Of a DNA stretch of 64,000 nucleotides, positions 9,549 through 18,209 are shown one piece after another. The translations under genes and the position numbers were made by a program. This DNA is from CAG-217 sp963605415 (lineage in GTDB: Bacteria > Bacillota > Clostridia > Oscillospirales > Acutalibacteraceae): assembly GCA_963605415.1 (NCBI GenBank), contig CAVCUL010000001.1, positions 124,001 through 188,000 on the forward strand, in the 5' to 3' direction. The notes beneath the pieces were generated by a model. The model was not told where the DNA came from, made no database searches, and saw only the letters and a program-made list of their open reading frames with translations. Positions within the stretch are counted from its first letter, which is position 1. Each line of letters begins with the position of its first letter.

Positions 9549-9602
9549 TCGATTTGATTCCTCCTGTTAAATATAGTTTTCCGAACATCACAAATTGCAT
9601 AT

Positions 9603-9631
9603 ATCATAAAATAAATAAAGCCAAATGTCAA
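9603..9631 (-). promoter_or_regulatory. Promoter of the rnj-rplI-dnaB-tilS-ftsH operon
   Basis: TTGACA (9626-9631) and TATGAT (9603-9608) on the minus strand are separated by 17 bases, 55 bases upstream of the RNase J start. The 5' leader between them and the gene is AT-rich with no obvious hairpin. Confidence 0.65.
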
Positions 9632-9690
9632 GTGGCCAAAGGAAGAACGCATTCCGCTGTGCCCGAATGTACGGATTTTGTCACGCTGTA

Positions 9691-9719
9691 TTGATTATTG
9701 CCATAAAGCGTGCTAAAAT
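9691..9719 (+). promoter_or_regulatory. Promoter of rnhA
   Basis: TTGATT and TAAAAT with a 17-base spacer end 20 bases before the rnhA ATG. It is divergent from the rnj promoter; the two -35 boxes are about 60 bases apart. Confidence 0.5.
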
Positions 9720-9739
9720 ATCCCGGCGAGGTAATATTC

Positions 9740-10177
9740 ATGAAAAAAATAAACATTTATACAGACGGCGCCTGCTCCGGCAACCCGGGCAAAGGCGGCT
9801 GGGGCGCCGTGCTGGTCTATAACGATTTAGAAAAAGAAATGAGCGGTTACGAGCCGAAAACCACTAATAACCGCATGGAACTGACAGCGGTCATCCGTGC
9901 CTTGTCCGCTTTACGGGAACCCTGCCAGGTAACCCTGACCACAGACTCCAAATATGTGTGCGACGCGGTGACCAAAGGTTGGGTCTATGGCTGGCAGCGC
10001 AAGGGTTGGCGCAAGGCAGACGGCAAGCCGGCGCTGAATGTAGACCTGTGGCAGCAGTTGCTGCCCCTGTTGCAGACCCACACCGTCACCTTTAATTGGG
10101 TCAAGGGCCATGCCGGACACCCTTACAATGAGCGGTGCGACGCCCTGGCGGTGCAGGAATACACCAAGAACAAATAA
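9740..10177 (+). CDS. rnhA: Ribonuclease HI
   Basis: Degrades the RNA strand of RNA-DNA hybrids; 145 residues, a normal length. The acidic catalytic residues are in YTDGACSGNPG (Asp), NNRMELTAV (Glu), TTDSKYV (Asp) and the late NERCDALA (Asp), so the DEDD set is complete. I place the start at the ATG at 9740 just before KKINIYTDG; an upstream in-frame ATG at 9710 would overlap the -10 box. The gene appears to be a single-gene unit closed by the bidirectional terminator at 10212-10252. Confidence 0.95.
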   Translation: MKKINIYTDGACSGNPGKGGWGAVLVYNDLEKEMSGYEPKTTNNRMELTAVIRALSALREPCQVTLTTDSKYVCDAVTKGWVYGWQRKGWRKADGKPALNVDLWQQLLPLLQTHTVTFNWVKGHAGHPYNERCDALAVQEYTKNK

Positions 10178-10211
10178 TACTCCTCTATTCTACTACGAAC
10201 CATTGAACGAA

Positions 10212-10252
10212 AAAACGGCTATACCGAAAAGAAAATCGGTATAGCCATTTTT
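10212..10252. terminator. Bidirectional terminator between rnhA and the VanW gene
   Basis: An 11-bp perfect inverted repeat (GGCTATACCGA / TCGGTATAGCC) with an eight-base A-rich loop is flanked by an A-run on the left and a T-run on the right. It serves the two convergent genes. Confidence 0.8.
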
Positions 10253-10259
10253 GTGTCTT

Positions 10260-11690
10260 TTAATATCTGGACTTAGTGGTATAATTCACCTTGCCGCCCA
10301 CATACCGACGCAGAGTAAAATTGTTGCCGCTTTGACTCACCTTGAGCTTTACCTTTTTAGGCTTTACATCCGTGCTGGTGTAGAATTTGCAGCTGATGAC
10401 TCCGTCCTTTACGCTCATTTTGATCTTTACCGGCACACCGGTTGTATTCTTCCAGCGGAAGTCCTCAGAGCCCCACATAATTGCCGCATCTCTGCCCAGG
10501 GGCACATAAGTCACCCGCTGGCTGTGCTGATGCCGTTCTACAATGGACACATTGGCAAGCAGTGCGGTATTAAACATGGTGGAAGCCACCTGGCAGATAC
10601 CGCCGCCAATACCCATTACTGTGCCGCTGCCACTGAACACATAGGCTTCCTTGTAGCCCTTACTGCTGGTACGCTTACCCACAACCTGATTAAAGGAGAA
10701 GGTCTGACCCGGCTGTACTACCGTACCGTCAATGGCCTGACTGGCGATGCGCAGATTGGTCGTGCGGTTCTTGTTGTTCACATATTTGCTGGAATAACTG
10801 GCATACAGATTGGAATAACTGGAACTGATCACCTTGCTGTAACTGCCGTTGTAGACCTTATTGGAAAAGGAAAGATACGCGCGCACCTGCACATAATATG
10901 TGCTTTTTTTATTCAGCTTCTTAATGGTTGCAGAGGTGGTGGAGGACTTGGTGATTTTCACCGTCTTAACGCCCTTTTTCATCTTCTTATCCGTGCTGTA
11001 GCGCACTTCGTAGCCGGAGCCGGTTACTTTGCCCCACTTCACCTTCATAGTCGTGCCGGACTTGCTGACGCTTTTAATGGACACAGTGGAGGGACGGGTG
11101 CCTGTATTGAGCACCGCACTGAGGGCACCGGCATAGGAGCCGTCTTTCTTGCCGCAGGCAGCCACCTTGTAATAATACTTCTTGCCGGCAGACAGCTTGC
11201 TGATTTTCACACTGGTACCGCTGACAGTAGCCACTTTGTTGTAATTGCCGTTTGCAGAGGTGGACTGATATACCCGGTAGACAGCCGCACCGGCCACCTG
11301 CTTCCACTTGATGGTAATGGTGGTGGTGGTTCGACTGGTGGACAGGCCGGTGACCTTACCGGGCAAAATCTTAAAGCTGCGACTTACCGTACCGGTATAA
11401 TTGCCGGTACCGGTCACCTTCACCTGTGCAGTGCCGCAGGCGGTATTGGCGCTGTACTGCACTGTGTAGTCCTGCTCCTGGACCAGGGCCGTATCGTTAT
11501 ACTGCACCTTTACCGTGGGGCGCAGGGCCTTGCCGGTATAGGTTGCAGAGGTATACTGCAAGGTCACCGCACAGTCCCGCAGATCGACGGGCGCAGGTTC
11601 TTCTCCCTCTGCCGCAAAGGCAGACACCGTACCCAGGGAACAGGCAATAAGCATCAGCAGGCTCAAGGTCAGGCTAAATAGTTTTTTCAT
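10260..11690 (-). CDS. Secreted VanW-domain protein with fibronectin type III-like repeats
   Basis: 476 residues. A signal peptide (1-26, ending SAFA) is followed by an immunoglobulin-like MBG-type segment (YTGKALRPTVKV, about 50-115), two fibronectin type III-like repeats (about 118-215 and 215-305) and a C-terminal VanW domain (about 320-425) with the typical FSFNQVVGKRT and GIGGGICQVASTMFN motifs. VanW domains occur in vancomycin-resistance loci and in many exported clostridial proteins, but their molecular function is not established, and no other van genes are nearby. A role at the cell wall is inferred only. It lies 21 bases after araD but is unlikely to be functionally linked. Confidence 0.85.
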   Translation of the reverse strand: MKKLFSLTLSLLMLIACSLGTVSAFAAEGEEPAPVDLRDCAVTLQYTSATYTGKALRPTVKVQYNDTALVQEQDYTVQYSANTACGTAQVKVTGTGNYTGTVSRSFKILPGKVTGLSTSRTTTTITIKWKQVAGAAVYRVYQSTSANGNYNKVATVSGTSVKISKLSAGKKYYYKVAACGKKDGSYAGALSAVLNTGTRPSTVSIKSVSKSGTTMKVKWGKVTGSGYEVRYSTDKKMKKGVKTVKITKSSTTSATIKKLNKKSTYYVQVRAYLSFSNKVYNGSYSKVISSSYSNLYASYSSKYVNNKNRTTNLRIASQAIDGTVVQPGQTFSFNQVVGKRTSSKGYKEAYVFSGSGTVMGIGGGICQVASTMFNTALLANVSIVERHQHSQRVTYVPLGRDAAIMWGSEDFRWKNTTGVPVKIKMSVKDGVISCKFYTSTDVKPKKVKLKVSQSGNNFTLRRYVGGKVNYTTKSRY

Positions 11691-11711
11691 AAGAAGCTCT
11701 CCTTTTTTCCA

Positions 11712-12413
11712 TTATTTTTTCTGCCCGTAATAAGCATTGGCGCCATGCTTGCGCAGGTAATGCTTATCCAGCAGGTAAGTTTCTATTCCGGCAGGCCGCT
11801 CCCCGGCAATGCGCTCAGTCCGGCTGGCCATCTTGGCAATTTCTTCTAAAATCAGTGCGTTCTCCACAGAGGCAGCCGCGTTCTTGCCCCAGGTAAAGGG
11901 ACCGTGGCGCTGCACCAACACACCGGGGAACGCCCCCGGGTCCAGTCCGCGACGGTGGAACTCCTCCACGATCACCCGACCGGTGTTGGCCTCATATGCC
12001 GTGTTGACCTCATCCTCCGTCAGCCCCCGGGCACAGGGTATGTCTCCGCAGGCAAAGTCCGCGTGGGTGGTGCCGTAGGCCGGTATATCCCGCCCCGCTT
12101 GCGCCCAAGCGCAAGCCCAGGAAGAATGGGTATGGGTAATGCCTCCGATCTCTGGGAACGCCTTATATAACTCCAAATGGGTAGGAGTATCGGACGAGGG
12201 GTTCAGTTCTCCCTCTACCCGGTTACCGTCCAGATCCACCACAACCATATCCGCCGGGGTCAATTCACTATATGGCACCCCGGAGGGCTTTATGACAAAT
12301 AGCCCTTGCTGTCGGTCGATAGCCGACACATTGCCCCAGGTGAGCATCACCAAATTGTAGCGCACCAGGTCCATATTGGCTCTGTAAACTTGTTCTTTTA
12401 ACGCTTCTAACAT
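11712..12413 (-). CDS. araD: L-ribulose-5-phosphate 4-epimerase
   Basis: Class II aldolase-family zinc enzyme (233 residues) that converts L-ribulose 5-phosphate to D-xylulose 5-phosphate in arabinose catabolism. Recognisable parts are LTWGNVSAID, KPSGVPYSELT, the zinc-binding HTHSSWACAWA and the RHGPFTWGK motif. It follows the sugar kinase gene by six bases, so the two are one transcript. The isomerase (araA) and an arabinose transporter are not in the window. Confidence 0.93.
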   Translation of the reverse strand: MLEALKEQVYRANMDLVRYNLVMLTWGNVSAIDRQQGLFVIKPSGVPYSELTPADMVVVDLDGNRVEGELNPSSDTPTHLELYKAFPEIGGITHTHSSWACAWAQAGRDIPAYGTTHADFACGDIPCARGLTEDEVNTAYEANTGRVIVEEFHRRGLDPGAFPGVLVQRHGPFTWGKNAAASVENALILEEIAKMASRTERIAGERPAGIETYLLDKHYLRKHGANAYYGQKK

Positions 12414-12419
12414 TTGATT

Positions 12420-14027
12420 TTATTCTCCCTCTGCCGCCCGGCGTTCCAAATCCAGGGCTGCGCGGAATTCCTGCATATAGACATCAAAATTCGCCGTATC
12501 CTGCGCCGTAGGCTCCACCGTCACTGTTTGACAGCTGGCAAACACCCGCCGCTCCAGGAAGGCAGCCAGGCGTTCCCCTGCCTCACGGCGTAGCATATAG
12601 GCCGCCAGTAGCGCCATACCCCAGGGGCCGCCGGAGCCGGCTGTCTCCATCACCGTAACCGGTGCCGCCAGGGCGGAAGACAGCAACCGCTGCCCCACCT
12701 GCGGGGTGGTAAAGAACCCGCCGTGGCCGTAGATGCGCTGCAAAGGCACCTGCTCATCCCGGGTGAGAATATCCATACCCACCTTCAATGCCGCCAGGGC
12801 ACCGCACAGGTTGCTGCGCATCAAATTGGGCCAATTCACCATACTGTCTGCCCGACGCACCGTCAGTGGCCGCCCGGCGTCCAAATTCAAAATACTCTCG
12901 CCGGAGGTGTAACCGTAAGTAACGATTCCGTCACAATCCGGCGCGCCGTTCACAGCGCTGTTAAACAAAAAATCATAAATCTTACCGTCCGGGACAGACT
13001 GCCCCATGGCCGCGACAAAATCCCGCAACAGACCGGCAATCACATTCACCTGGGACGAACAGTTGTTGGCATGCACCATGGCCACCGGGTGCCCGCAAGG
13101 GGTAGTGACCATATCAATCTCCCGGTGAACCCGGGTCAGCGGCCGATCCAGCACCACCATGGCAAAAACGGAAGTGCCGGCAGACACATTGCCGGTGCCG
13201 GGGCTTACACTGTTGGTGGCTACCATACCAGTGCCTGCGTCCCCCTCCGGAGGGCAAAAGACCGCGCCGGGCTGCAAGGCACCGCTGGGATCCAGCAGGG
13301 CCGCACCCGCCGGGGTCAGTGCGCCTGCGGGCGTACCCACCGGCAAGATCTTCGGCAGCAGGTCCGCCAAAGTCCAGGGGTAGTTATATTCTGCCACCAG
13401 CCGGTCAAAGGCTGCCAGCATTTTTGCGTCGTACTGCCCGGTAGTCGGGTCTATGGGAAACATGCCGGCAGCGTCGCCCACGCCGAGCACCCGCCGACCG
13501 GTAAGCAAATAGTGCACATACCCGGCCAGAGTATTGATGGAAGCAAGCTGCTGTAAATGCGCCTCGCCGTCCAGCACGCACTGGTACAGATGGGCTATGC
13601 TCCATCGCAGGGGAATGTTAAAGTTGAACAGCGCCGTCAGCTTTTCCGCCGCCGCACCGGTATTGGTGTTGCGCCAGGTGCGAAAAGGCACCAGCAGATG
13701 ATCCGCACTGTCAAAGGCCAAATAGCCGTGCATCATAGCGCTGATCCCCACCCCGTCCAGGTGGGTCAGCTCCGCGCCGCAGGCTGCCTTTACATCTGCT
13801 GCCAGAGCAGCATAGCAATCCTGCATACCGGCAATAATAGCCGCCTGACTGTAAGACCACAGGCCATCTACCATCCGGTTCTCCCACTGGTGGTGCCCCT
13901 GGGCAATGATCCGATTGTGCTCATCCAGCAGCACAGCCTTAATACGGGTGGAGCCGAACTCCATACCCAGCACGGCCTTACCGGCGGTCACAGTTTTGGC
14001 AATCTCCTTTTGTCTGGCGGCGTTCAT
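12420..14027 (-). CDS. araB: FGGY-family carbohydrate kinase, probable L-ribulokinase
   Basis: 535-residue sugar kinase with the N-terminal phosphate motif MEFGSTRIKAVLLD and a second actin-like ATPase half carrying TGNVSAGTSVFAM and TAGSGGPWGMALL. The fold points to the FGGY family; the substrate L-ribulose is inferred from its position directly before araD. The sequence differs from the classical enterobacterial AraB, so xylulose or another ketopentose remains possible. The ATG at 14027 follows a promoter-like element about 30 bases away. Confidence 0.75.
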   Translation of the reverse strand: MNAARQKEIAKTVTAGKAVLGMEFGSTRIKAVLLDEHNRIIAQGHHQWENRMVDGLWSYSQAAIIAGMQDCYAALAADVKAACGAELTHLDGVGISAMMHGYLAFDSADHLLVPFRTWRNTNTGAAAEKLTALFNFNIPLRWSIAHLYQCVLDGEAHLQQLASINTLAGYVHYLLTGRRVLGVGDAAGMFPIDPTTGQYDAKMLAAFDRLVAEYNYPWTLADLLPKILPVGTPAGALTPAGAALLDPSGALQPGAVFCPPEGDAGTGMVATNSVSPGTGNVSAGTSVFAMVVLDRPLTRVHREIDMVTTPCGHPVAMVHANNCSSQVNVIAGLLRDFVAAMGQSVPDGKIYDFLFNSAVNGAPDCDGIVTYGYTSGESILNLDAGRPLTVRRADSMVNWPNLMRSNLCGALAALKVGMDILTRDEQVPLQRIYGHGGFFTTPQVGQRLLSSALAAPVTVMETAGSGGPWGMALLAAYMLRREAGERLAAFLERRVFASCQTVTVEPTAQDTANFDVYMQEFRAALDLERRAAEGE

Positions 14028-14056
14028 AGGTTGGCTCCTTTACTCTCTCTGCTATA

Positions 14057-14085
14057 ATTTTACAGTATTCCCCTGCTATTTGCAA
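14057..14085 (-). promoter_or_regulatory. Promoter of araBD
   Basis: TTGCAA (14080-14085) and TAAAAT (14057-14062) on the minus strand with a 17-base spacer. The match is moderate at the -35 box, as expected for a regulated sugar operon; no clear operator repeat is seen. Confidence 0.5.
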
Positions 14086-14106
14086 TACGCCCACAGCAGA
14101 AAAATC

Positions 14107-14142
14107 AAAAAAACACGGCAAATTGCAAAGGCAATCTACCGC
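14107..14142 (-). terminator. Terminator after the CNNM-type gene
   Basis: A 12-bp stem with three G-U pairs (GCGGTAGATTGC against GCAATTTGCCGT on the minus strand) and a CTTT loop is followed by seven T. It begins 12 bases after the stop of the membrane protein gene. Confidence 0.65.
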
Positions 14143-14154
14143 ACTTTTTATGCA

Positions 14155-15492
14155 TTATTCCTGTGACTGCGCCACATCTTTTTCTTTTAAGGTCAAAATA
14201 CAGGAAGCCACTGTGTGCTTACGCACATCCAGCACCTGAATTTCCAGGTCTGCCGTCTCCACATCAAACTTGCTGCCGTCCTTGGGAATGGTACAATACA
14301 AGCCGAAAATATAGCCGCTGAGCGTCTCGTAAGTATCCACCGGCAACTCCAGCCCGGTCAATTCCGCCACATCGTCCAGGGACACGCTGCCCTTGATCTT
14401 CCAGGAACGGTCGGTGAGGGGTACCACATCCGGCTGAGCATTGGGCAATTCCTGGTCGTTATCCAGGTCGCCCACCAGCTGCTCTAACAGGTCGTTCATG
14501 GTGATGATACCCACGGTGCCGCCGTATTCGTCCAGCACCACCGCAAAGTGGTTATGACTCTTTTGCATCAGCTCAAAGAGCACATCAATCTTCATGGTCT
14601 CCGGCACATAGATGGGCTGCACAAAGGCGTCTTCTTTCACCGCAGCGCGGGTTTTATGGGCAATACGGAAGAACTTTTTAGAGTCCAGCACCGCCACCAC
14701 ATTATCAATAGAACCTTTGAACACCGGATACAGGCTGTGGGTACTTGCAGTAATCTCTTTCTCCCAAGTAGCTACATCGTCGTCAATATCCAGCGCCTGA
14801 ATATCCTTTCGGTGGGTGGAGAACTCGCCGGCGTCCTTGTCGTCAAATTCAAACACATTGACAATCATTTTTTGCTCTGTCTTGTCAAAAATGCCCTTTT
14901 GACCGCCCACATCCACCAGCATACGGATCTCTTCCTCAGACACTTCCTCATCGTCCCCATTCGGATCAATATGCAAAATGCGCAGTACTAAATTGGTGGA
15001 GGCGGTAAGCAGCCACACCAGCGGGGCAAAGAATTTTGAGGACACATAGATCAGACCGGAAACGCCCAGGGAGATCTGCTGGGTCTTTTTCATGGCCACC
15101 CGCTTGGGCACCAGCTCACCGAACACTAAGGTTACATAAGACAAAATAATGGTAATGACGATCACGGCAATGGTGTTGAGGGTGCCCTCTTTAATACGCA
15201 CACCAAGGTCATCCACCAGCCAGCGCACAATCACATCGGAAAAATTATCCGCCGCAAAGGCGCTGCCCAAAAAGCCGGACAGGGTAATGGCGATCTGAAT
15301 GGTCGCCAGAAAGCCCGCCGGTTTTTCCGTCAGCTTACGCAGCCGCTTGGCTCTGCGGTTGCCGTCCTCCGCCAGCTTTTCCAGTTTCAGCTCGTTCATG
15401 GAAACAATAGCAATCTCCGCACTGGCAAAAATGGCGTTGACCGCGATCAAAATAACCTGAATAAAAAGTTGCCACCCAAGGGGTATGTCCAA
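14155..15492 (-). CDS. CNNM/CorC-HlyC family membrane protein with CBS domains
   Basis: 445 residues. An N-terminal DUF21/CNNM transmembrane region (hydrophobic segments near 8-28, 60-80, 100-130 and 140-165, with the FGELVPKR motif) is followed by a CBS-domain pair (about 215-340, including DEYGGTVGIITMNDLLEQLVGD) and a C-terminal CorC_HlyC domain. The family is linked to magnesium or cobalt efflux and ion homeostasis; the old name hemolysin is not informative. The start is TTG at 15492, preceded by GGAGG. It has its own promoter and terminator. Confidence 0.9.
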   Translation of the reverse strand: MDIPLGWQLFIQVILIAVNAIFASAEIAIVSMNELKLEKLAEDGNRRAKRLRKLTEKPAGFLATIQIAITLSGFLGSAFAADNFSDVIVRWLVDDLGVRIKEGTLNTIAVIVITIILSYVTLVFGELVPKRVAMKKTQQISLGVSGLIYVSSKFFAPLVWLLTASTNLVLRILHIDPNGDDEEVSEEEIRMLVDVGGQKGIFDKTEQKMIVNVFEFDDKDAGEFSTHRKDIQALDIDDDVATWEKEITASTHSLYPVFKGSIDNVVAVLDSKKFFRIAHKTRAAVKEDAFVQPIYVPETMKIDVLFELMQKSHNHFAVVLDEYGGTVGIITMNDLLEQLVGDLDNDQELPNAQPDVVPLTDRSWKIKGSVSLDDVAELTGLELPVDTYETLSGYIFGLYCTIPKDGSKFDVETADLEIQVLDVRKHTVASCILTLKEKDVAQSQE

Positions 15493-15552
15493 AAAAAATT
15501 CCTCCAGTTGATTAAATCTAAAAATTTATGGTTAAATAACCAAATTTACTTC

Positions 15553-15581
15553 ACTATATCAAATCCGGTGCCGAATGTCAA
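15553..15581 (-). promoter_or_regulatory. Promoter of the CNNM-type gene
   Basis: TTGACA (15576-15581) and TATAGT (15553-15558) on the minus strand with a 17-base spacer. A small inverted repeat GGTT-ATTTA-ACC lies between it and the gene and could be a leader hairpin. Confidence 0.65.
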
Positions 15582-15641
15582 TGCAAATTCCACTGATGCC
15601 TCTTCTGTACGGCAAACGGCACCTTTTGTACATTTATCCCG

Positions 15642-16325
15642 CTACGCAATAGCCACCGTTGCCGCATACACCGCCTTCGCACCGTGCATACGCAGCATTT
15701 TGGCGCACTCGTTCAGCGTGGCGCCGGTGGTCTTTACATCGTCGATAAGCAGAACGGTTTTGTCCCACAAAGCACCGTCATCAACCACCGCATAGGCGCC
15801 GTACACATTCACTCGCCGACTGCGGGCGTTTTGCTTGCGCTGTGCCGGATTGTTGCGCACCTTAACCAGCAGGTCAGCATAAGGAATATGCAGTTCCCTC
15901 GCCACCCGACGAGCCAGCAGCTCCGCCTGATTGTAACCGCGTTTTCTCCGGCGGCGCTTGCCTAAAGGCACGGCCACCACATAGTCAAAGGCCACATCGG
16001 CAAAGTCCACCCGCACAGCTGCAGCCATACAATCACCCATATAGTCCGCCAGCATGGGAAAGTCGTAAAACTTCAAGTTATGAATGGCCGTCACCAGACT
16101 GTCCCGATACACAAAAGGCGCGGTGACCCCGGCGTATTCATGGCGCTTGCCCTTACAGGTACAGTTTTTCTTAGACTGACCGCAAAGCAGGCATTTAGGC
16201 CTGGCAATCGGCCGCACCAATTGGCACTCCGAGCAAAGAGGCTCGTCCAGCGCCACCACCGCACCGCACAAGGCGCAACGGCGAGGAAAGAACCACCGCA
16301 GCACCCGCTCCAGCGCCGGGCTCAT
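15642..16325 (-). CDS. ComF family phosphoribosyltransferase-like protein
   Basis: 227 residues. The N-terminus has two Cys-rich zinc-finger-like pairs (CALCG..CSEC and CLLCGQ..CTCKG, within the first 60 residues) and the C-terminus has the PRPP-binding loop LLIDDVKTTGATLNEC. In naturally competent bacteria ComFC supports uptake and processing of transforming DNA. The gene overlaps comEA by four bases, so both competence-type genes are translated together. Whether this organism is competent cannot be judged; comEC is not in the window. Confidence 0.9.
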   Translation of the reverse strand: MSPALERVLRWFFPRRCALCGAVVALDEPLCSECQLVRPIARPKCLLCGQSKKNCTCKGKRHEYAGVTAPFVYRDSLVTAIHNLKFYDFPMLADYMGDCMAAAVRVDFADVAFDYVVAVPLGKRRRRKRGYNQAELLARRVARELHIPYADLLVKVRNNPAQRKQNARSRRVNVYGAYAVVDDGALWDKTVLLIDDVKTTGATLNECAKMLRMHGAKAVYAATVAIA

Positions 16326-16780
16326 ACAGTCAGGTACGGTGCGATCTTGGCATACAGCCCGTCACCGATACCGCGAATGTCTTTAATCTGTTCCACAGAA
16401 GTATATTGGCCAATCTGCTCCCGGTAGGCCAAAATCGCCGCCGCTCTCTGGTCGCCGATGCCGTTGATGGAAGTCAGCTGCTCCGCCGTAGCGGTGTTCA
16501 GATTAACCGGGTAGCTGACTGTGCTTTCACTCCCCGCAGCAGCCGTTGTTTGGCTGCCGGTTACAGTGCCTGCGCTTTTACTGTTGACGGTAACCCCGGT
16601 GGAGCCGGTAGTATAAGTTGCCTGCACCGTGGTGTCGGACTGCACTGCCGTCGTAGGTGTTTCCACCAGCACACCGGAGGAGATCTTTGGCTGAGATAAA
16701 CCGATATACAGACACAGCCCCGCCAACAACAGCAGCGCCACGCCTACCATAATCAAGCTTTGACCTTTTTCACTTTTCAT
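16322..16780 (-). CDS. ComEA-like helix-hairpin-helix DNA-binding protein
   Basis: 152 residues: one N-terminal transmembrane anchor (about 8-28), a Thr/Ser-rich extracytoplasmic linker (about 35-90), and a C-terminal helix-hairpin-helix domain (VNLNTATAEQLTSINGIG, then IRGIGDGLYAKI). This is the layout of the ComEA DNA receptor, which captures DNA outside the membrane. It lacks the SLBB domain found in Bacillus ComEA. It is upstream of and overlaps comF. Confidence 0.9.
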   Translation of the reverse strand: MKSEKGQSLIMVGVALLLLAGLCLYIGLSQPKISSGVLVETPTTAVQSDTTVQATYTTGSTGVTVNSKSAGTVTGSQTTAAAGSESTVSYPVNLNTATAEQLTSINGIGDQRAAAILAYREQIGQYTSVEQIKDIRGIGDGLYAKIAPYLTV

Positions 16781-16813
16781 ATCGCTCCCACTTCTCTCTT
16801 TTCACATACCCGT

Positions 16814-17812
16814 TCAAGTAACCGGCGAACCGGATTTTCTCTTGCTCCAAAGGCGTTTGAGCCACAGCCAAACACCTGCAGCCAGCAAAGCCAACGCCAA
16901 GGTCAGCACCGGCAGCAGCCAGTCCGCCGATTTGCCGTGCACGCCCCACCAGGGCAACAGCTGCCGCTCTGCCAGATTCCGCAGTGCAGGGTGTAAAATA
17001 TAAATGGCCAGTGCAGAGCCCTCGGCGTACTGCACAAAAGAATTCTCCCAGGTACAGGTTACATTCTGCGCCAGTAAAAACAGACTCACCGCCGCCATCA
17101 ATGGCCCCAAATACAAATCCGCATCGTCCTTTAGATATTGGTACTCCAGCACAGACAGTGCCAAACCCACCAGCACGCCCAGCGACGGCCACTTGCGCCC
17201 CAGGCGCTTGATTTTCTCCTCCGATTCCTTAAACAGTAGCCCAAGAGCAAAGCAGGGCAAGCCGGTGAACCAGGCGTTACGGCTGTACTGGGCAGCCACC
17301 TCCCGGTGGAACAAACCCACCGCTATCTCGCCCAGCACCAACGGCACCAGCAAAAACAGAGGTGCCCAACGCAGCCAGCAGGTTTTGTGCATTTTCATCA
17401 AAACCATCAGCACACCGTAGCAATAGATCAGTGCCGGAATAAACCACAAATGCGGCTTGGACTGGGTGTTATTAAACAAAAGGAAAGAGAGCATATTTCG
17501 AACAGTATAGTGGCTTTTAAAAAAAGCCACCGGTGTTTTGTCACTAAGCAAAAAGCAGCACCACAGCGCATAAAAACAAGCTGCCGGTAGAAAAATACAA
17601 AGCAGCCGCCGCACCCGGCGCACCAACCGTTCGGCATCCGCCCGCCGCACCGACGCATAACTGAAATAGCCGGACACCATAAAAAAGAATGGCACCGCCC
17701 ACCGGGCAAACATCCGTATTGTGCCGCCCAAATCGCCGGGAAACGGTACATGGAGCAACAGCACAAACAGCGCTGCCGCCCATTTGAATAGGTCAAAGGT
17801 TCTGTTACGCAA
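16814..17812 (-). CDS. Acyltransferase family 3 membrane protein
   Basis: 332 residues and about ten hydrophobic segments. The start FDLFKWAAALFVLLLH and the following FFFMVSGYF are typical of the acyltransferase-3/OafA family, which O-acylates cell-surface polysaccharides or other extracellular substrates. The histidine in VLLLHVPFP matches the conserved family histidine. The substrate is unknown, and no glycosyltransferase genes are next to it. Confidence 0.85.
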   Translation of the reverse strand: MRNRTFDLFKWAAALFVLLLHVPFPGDLGGTIRMFARWAVPFFFMVSGYFSYASVRRADAERLVRRVRRLLCIFLPAACFYALWCCFLLSDKTPVAFFKSHYTVRNMLSFLLFNNTQSKPHLWFIPALIYCYGVLMVLMKMHKTCWLRWAPLFLLVPLVLGEIAVGLFHREVAAQYSRNAWFTGLPCFALGLLFKESEEKIKRLGRKWPSLGVLVGLALSVLEYQYLKDDADLYLGPLMAAVSLFLLAQNVTCTWENSFVQYAEGSALAIYILHPALRNLAERQLLPWWGVHGKSADWLLPVLTLALALLAAGVWLWLKRLWSKRKSGSPVT

Positions 17813-17872
17813 AACGCATCGTCCTCTATTTGCAGATATGAAGAAACCGCCTTGCAGTGCAAGACGGTTATA

Positions 17873-17949
17873 TGGTAGAGATAGAGGGATTCGAACCCAC
17901 GACCTCTCGCATGTGAAGCGAGCGCTCTAACCAACTGAGCTATACCTCT
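17873..17949 (-). tRNA. tRNA-Val (anticodon CAC)
   Basis: A complete cloverleaf is readable: acceptor AGAGGTA/TATCTCT, D arm GCTC/GAGC, anticodon stem CTCGC/GCGAG with loop TTCACAT, T loop TTCGAAT and encoded CCA. The T stem GTGGG/CCCTC has one T-T mismatch, which is unusual. It reads GUG codons. Confidence 0.93.
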
Positions 17950-17958
17950 ATATTTCCG

Positions 17959-18032
17959 TGGAGCAGGTGAAGGGAATCGAACCCTCGTGTTCAGCTTGGG
18001 AAGCTGACATTCTACCATTGAACTACACCTGC
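17959..18032 (-). tRNA. tRNA-Gly (anticodon CCC)
   Basis: Acceptor GCAGGTG/CACCTGC, anticodon loop TTCCCAA in the stem TCAGC/GCTGA, T loop TTCGATT and encoded CCA after a T discriminator. It is the first gene of a two-tRNA transcript with tRNA-Val(CAC). Confidence 0.95.
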
Positions 18033-18068
18033 GCATGTGCCGAAACGGCTTTCTCATCGCGTGCAAAT

Positions 18069-18097
18069 ACTATAACACATCTGTCTGAAAATTTCAA
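18069..18097 (-). promoter_or_regulatory. Promoter of the tRNA-Gly/tRNA-Val unit
   Basis: TTGAAA (18092-18097) and TATAGT (18069-18074) on the minus strand with a 17-base spacer, 37 bases before tRNA-Gly. Confidence 0.65.
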
Positions 18098-18165
18098 CAC
18101 CCTTTTTTCTGTTTTTTGAAAAAATTTTCAAATCCTGCGCAAACAGCGATTTTTCACTTTTTTGC

Positions 18166-18195
18166 TTGACAAGGCACGCCCGGGTATGCTATTAT
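18166..18195 (+). promoter_or_regulatory. Promoter of the tRNA-Ser pair
   Basis: TTGACA and TATTAT with an 18-base spacer, ending 15 bases before tRNA-Ser(TGA). Confidence 0.65.
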
Positions 18196-18209
18196 ATCAA
18201 AGCACAAAC

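Noticed and set aside
10260..11690. Vancomycin-resistance locus suggested by the VanW domain
   Set aside because: No vanA/B/H/X/Y or two-component regulator genes are nearby, and VanW domains are common in exported clostridial proteins.
17428..18066. Minus-strand open frame running through the two tRNA genes
   Set aside because: It overlaps tRNA-Gly, tRNA-Val and the acyltransferase gene; the translated tRNA part is a frequent false ORF.
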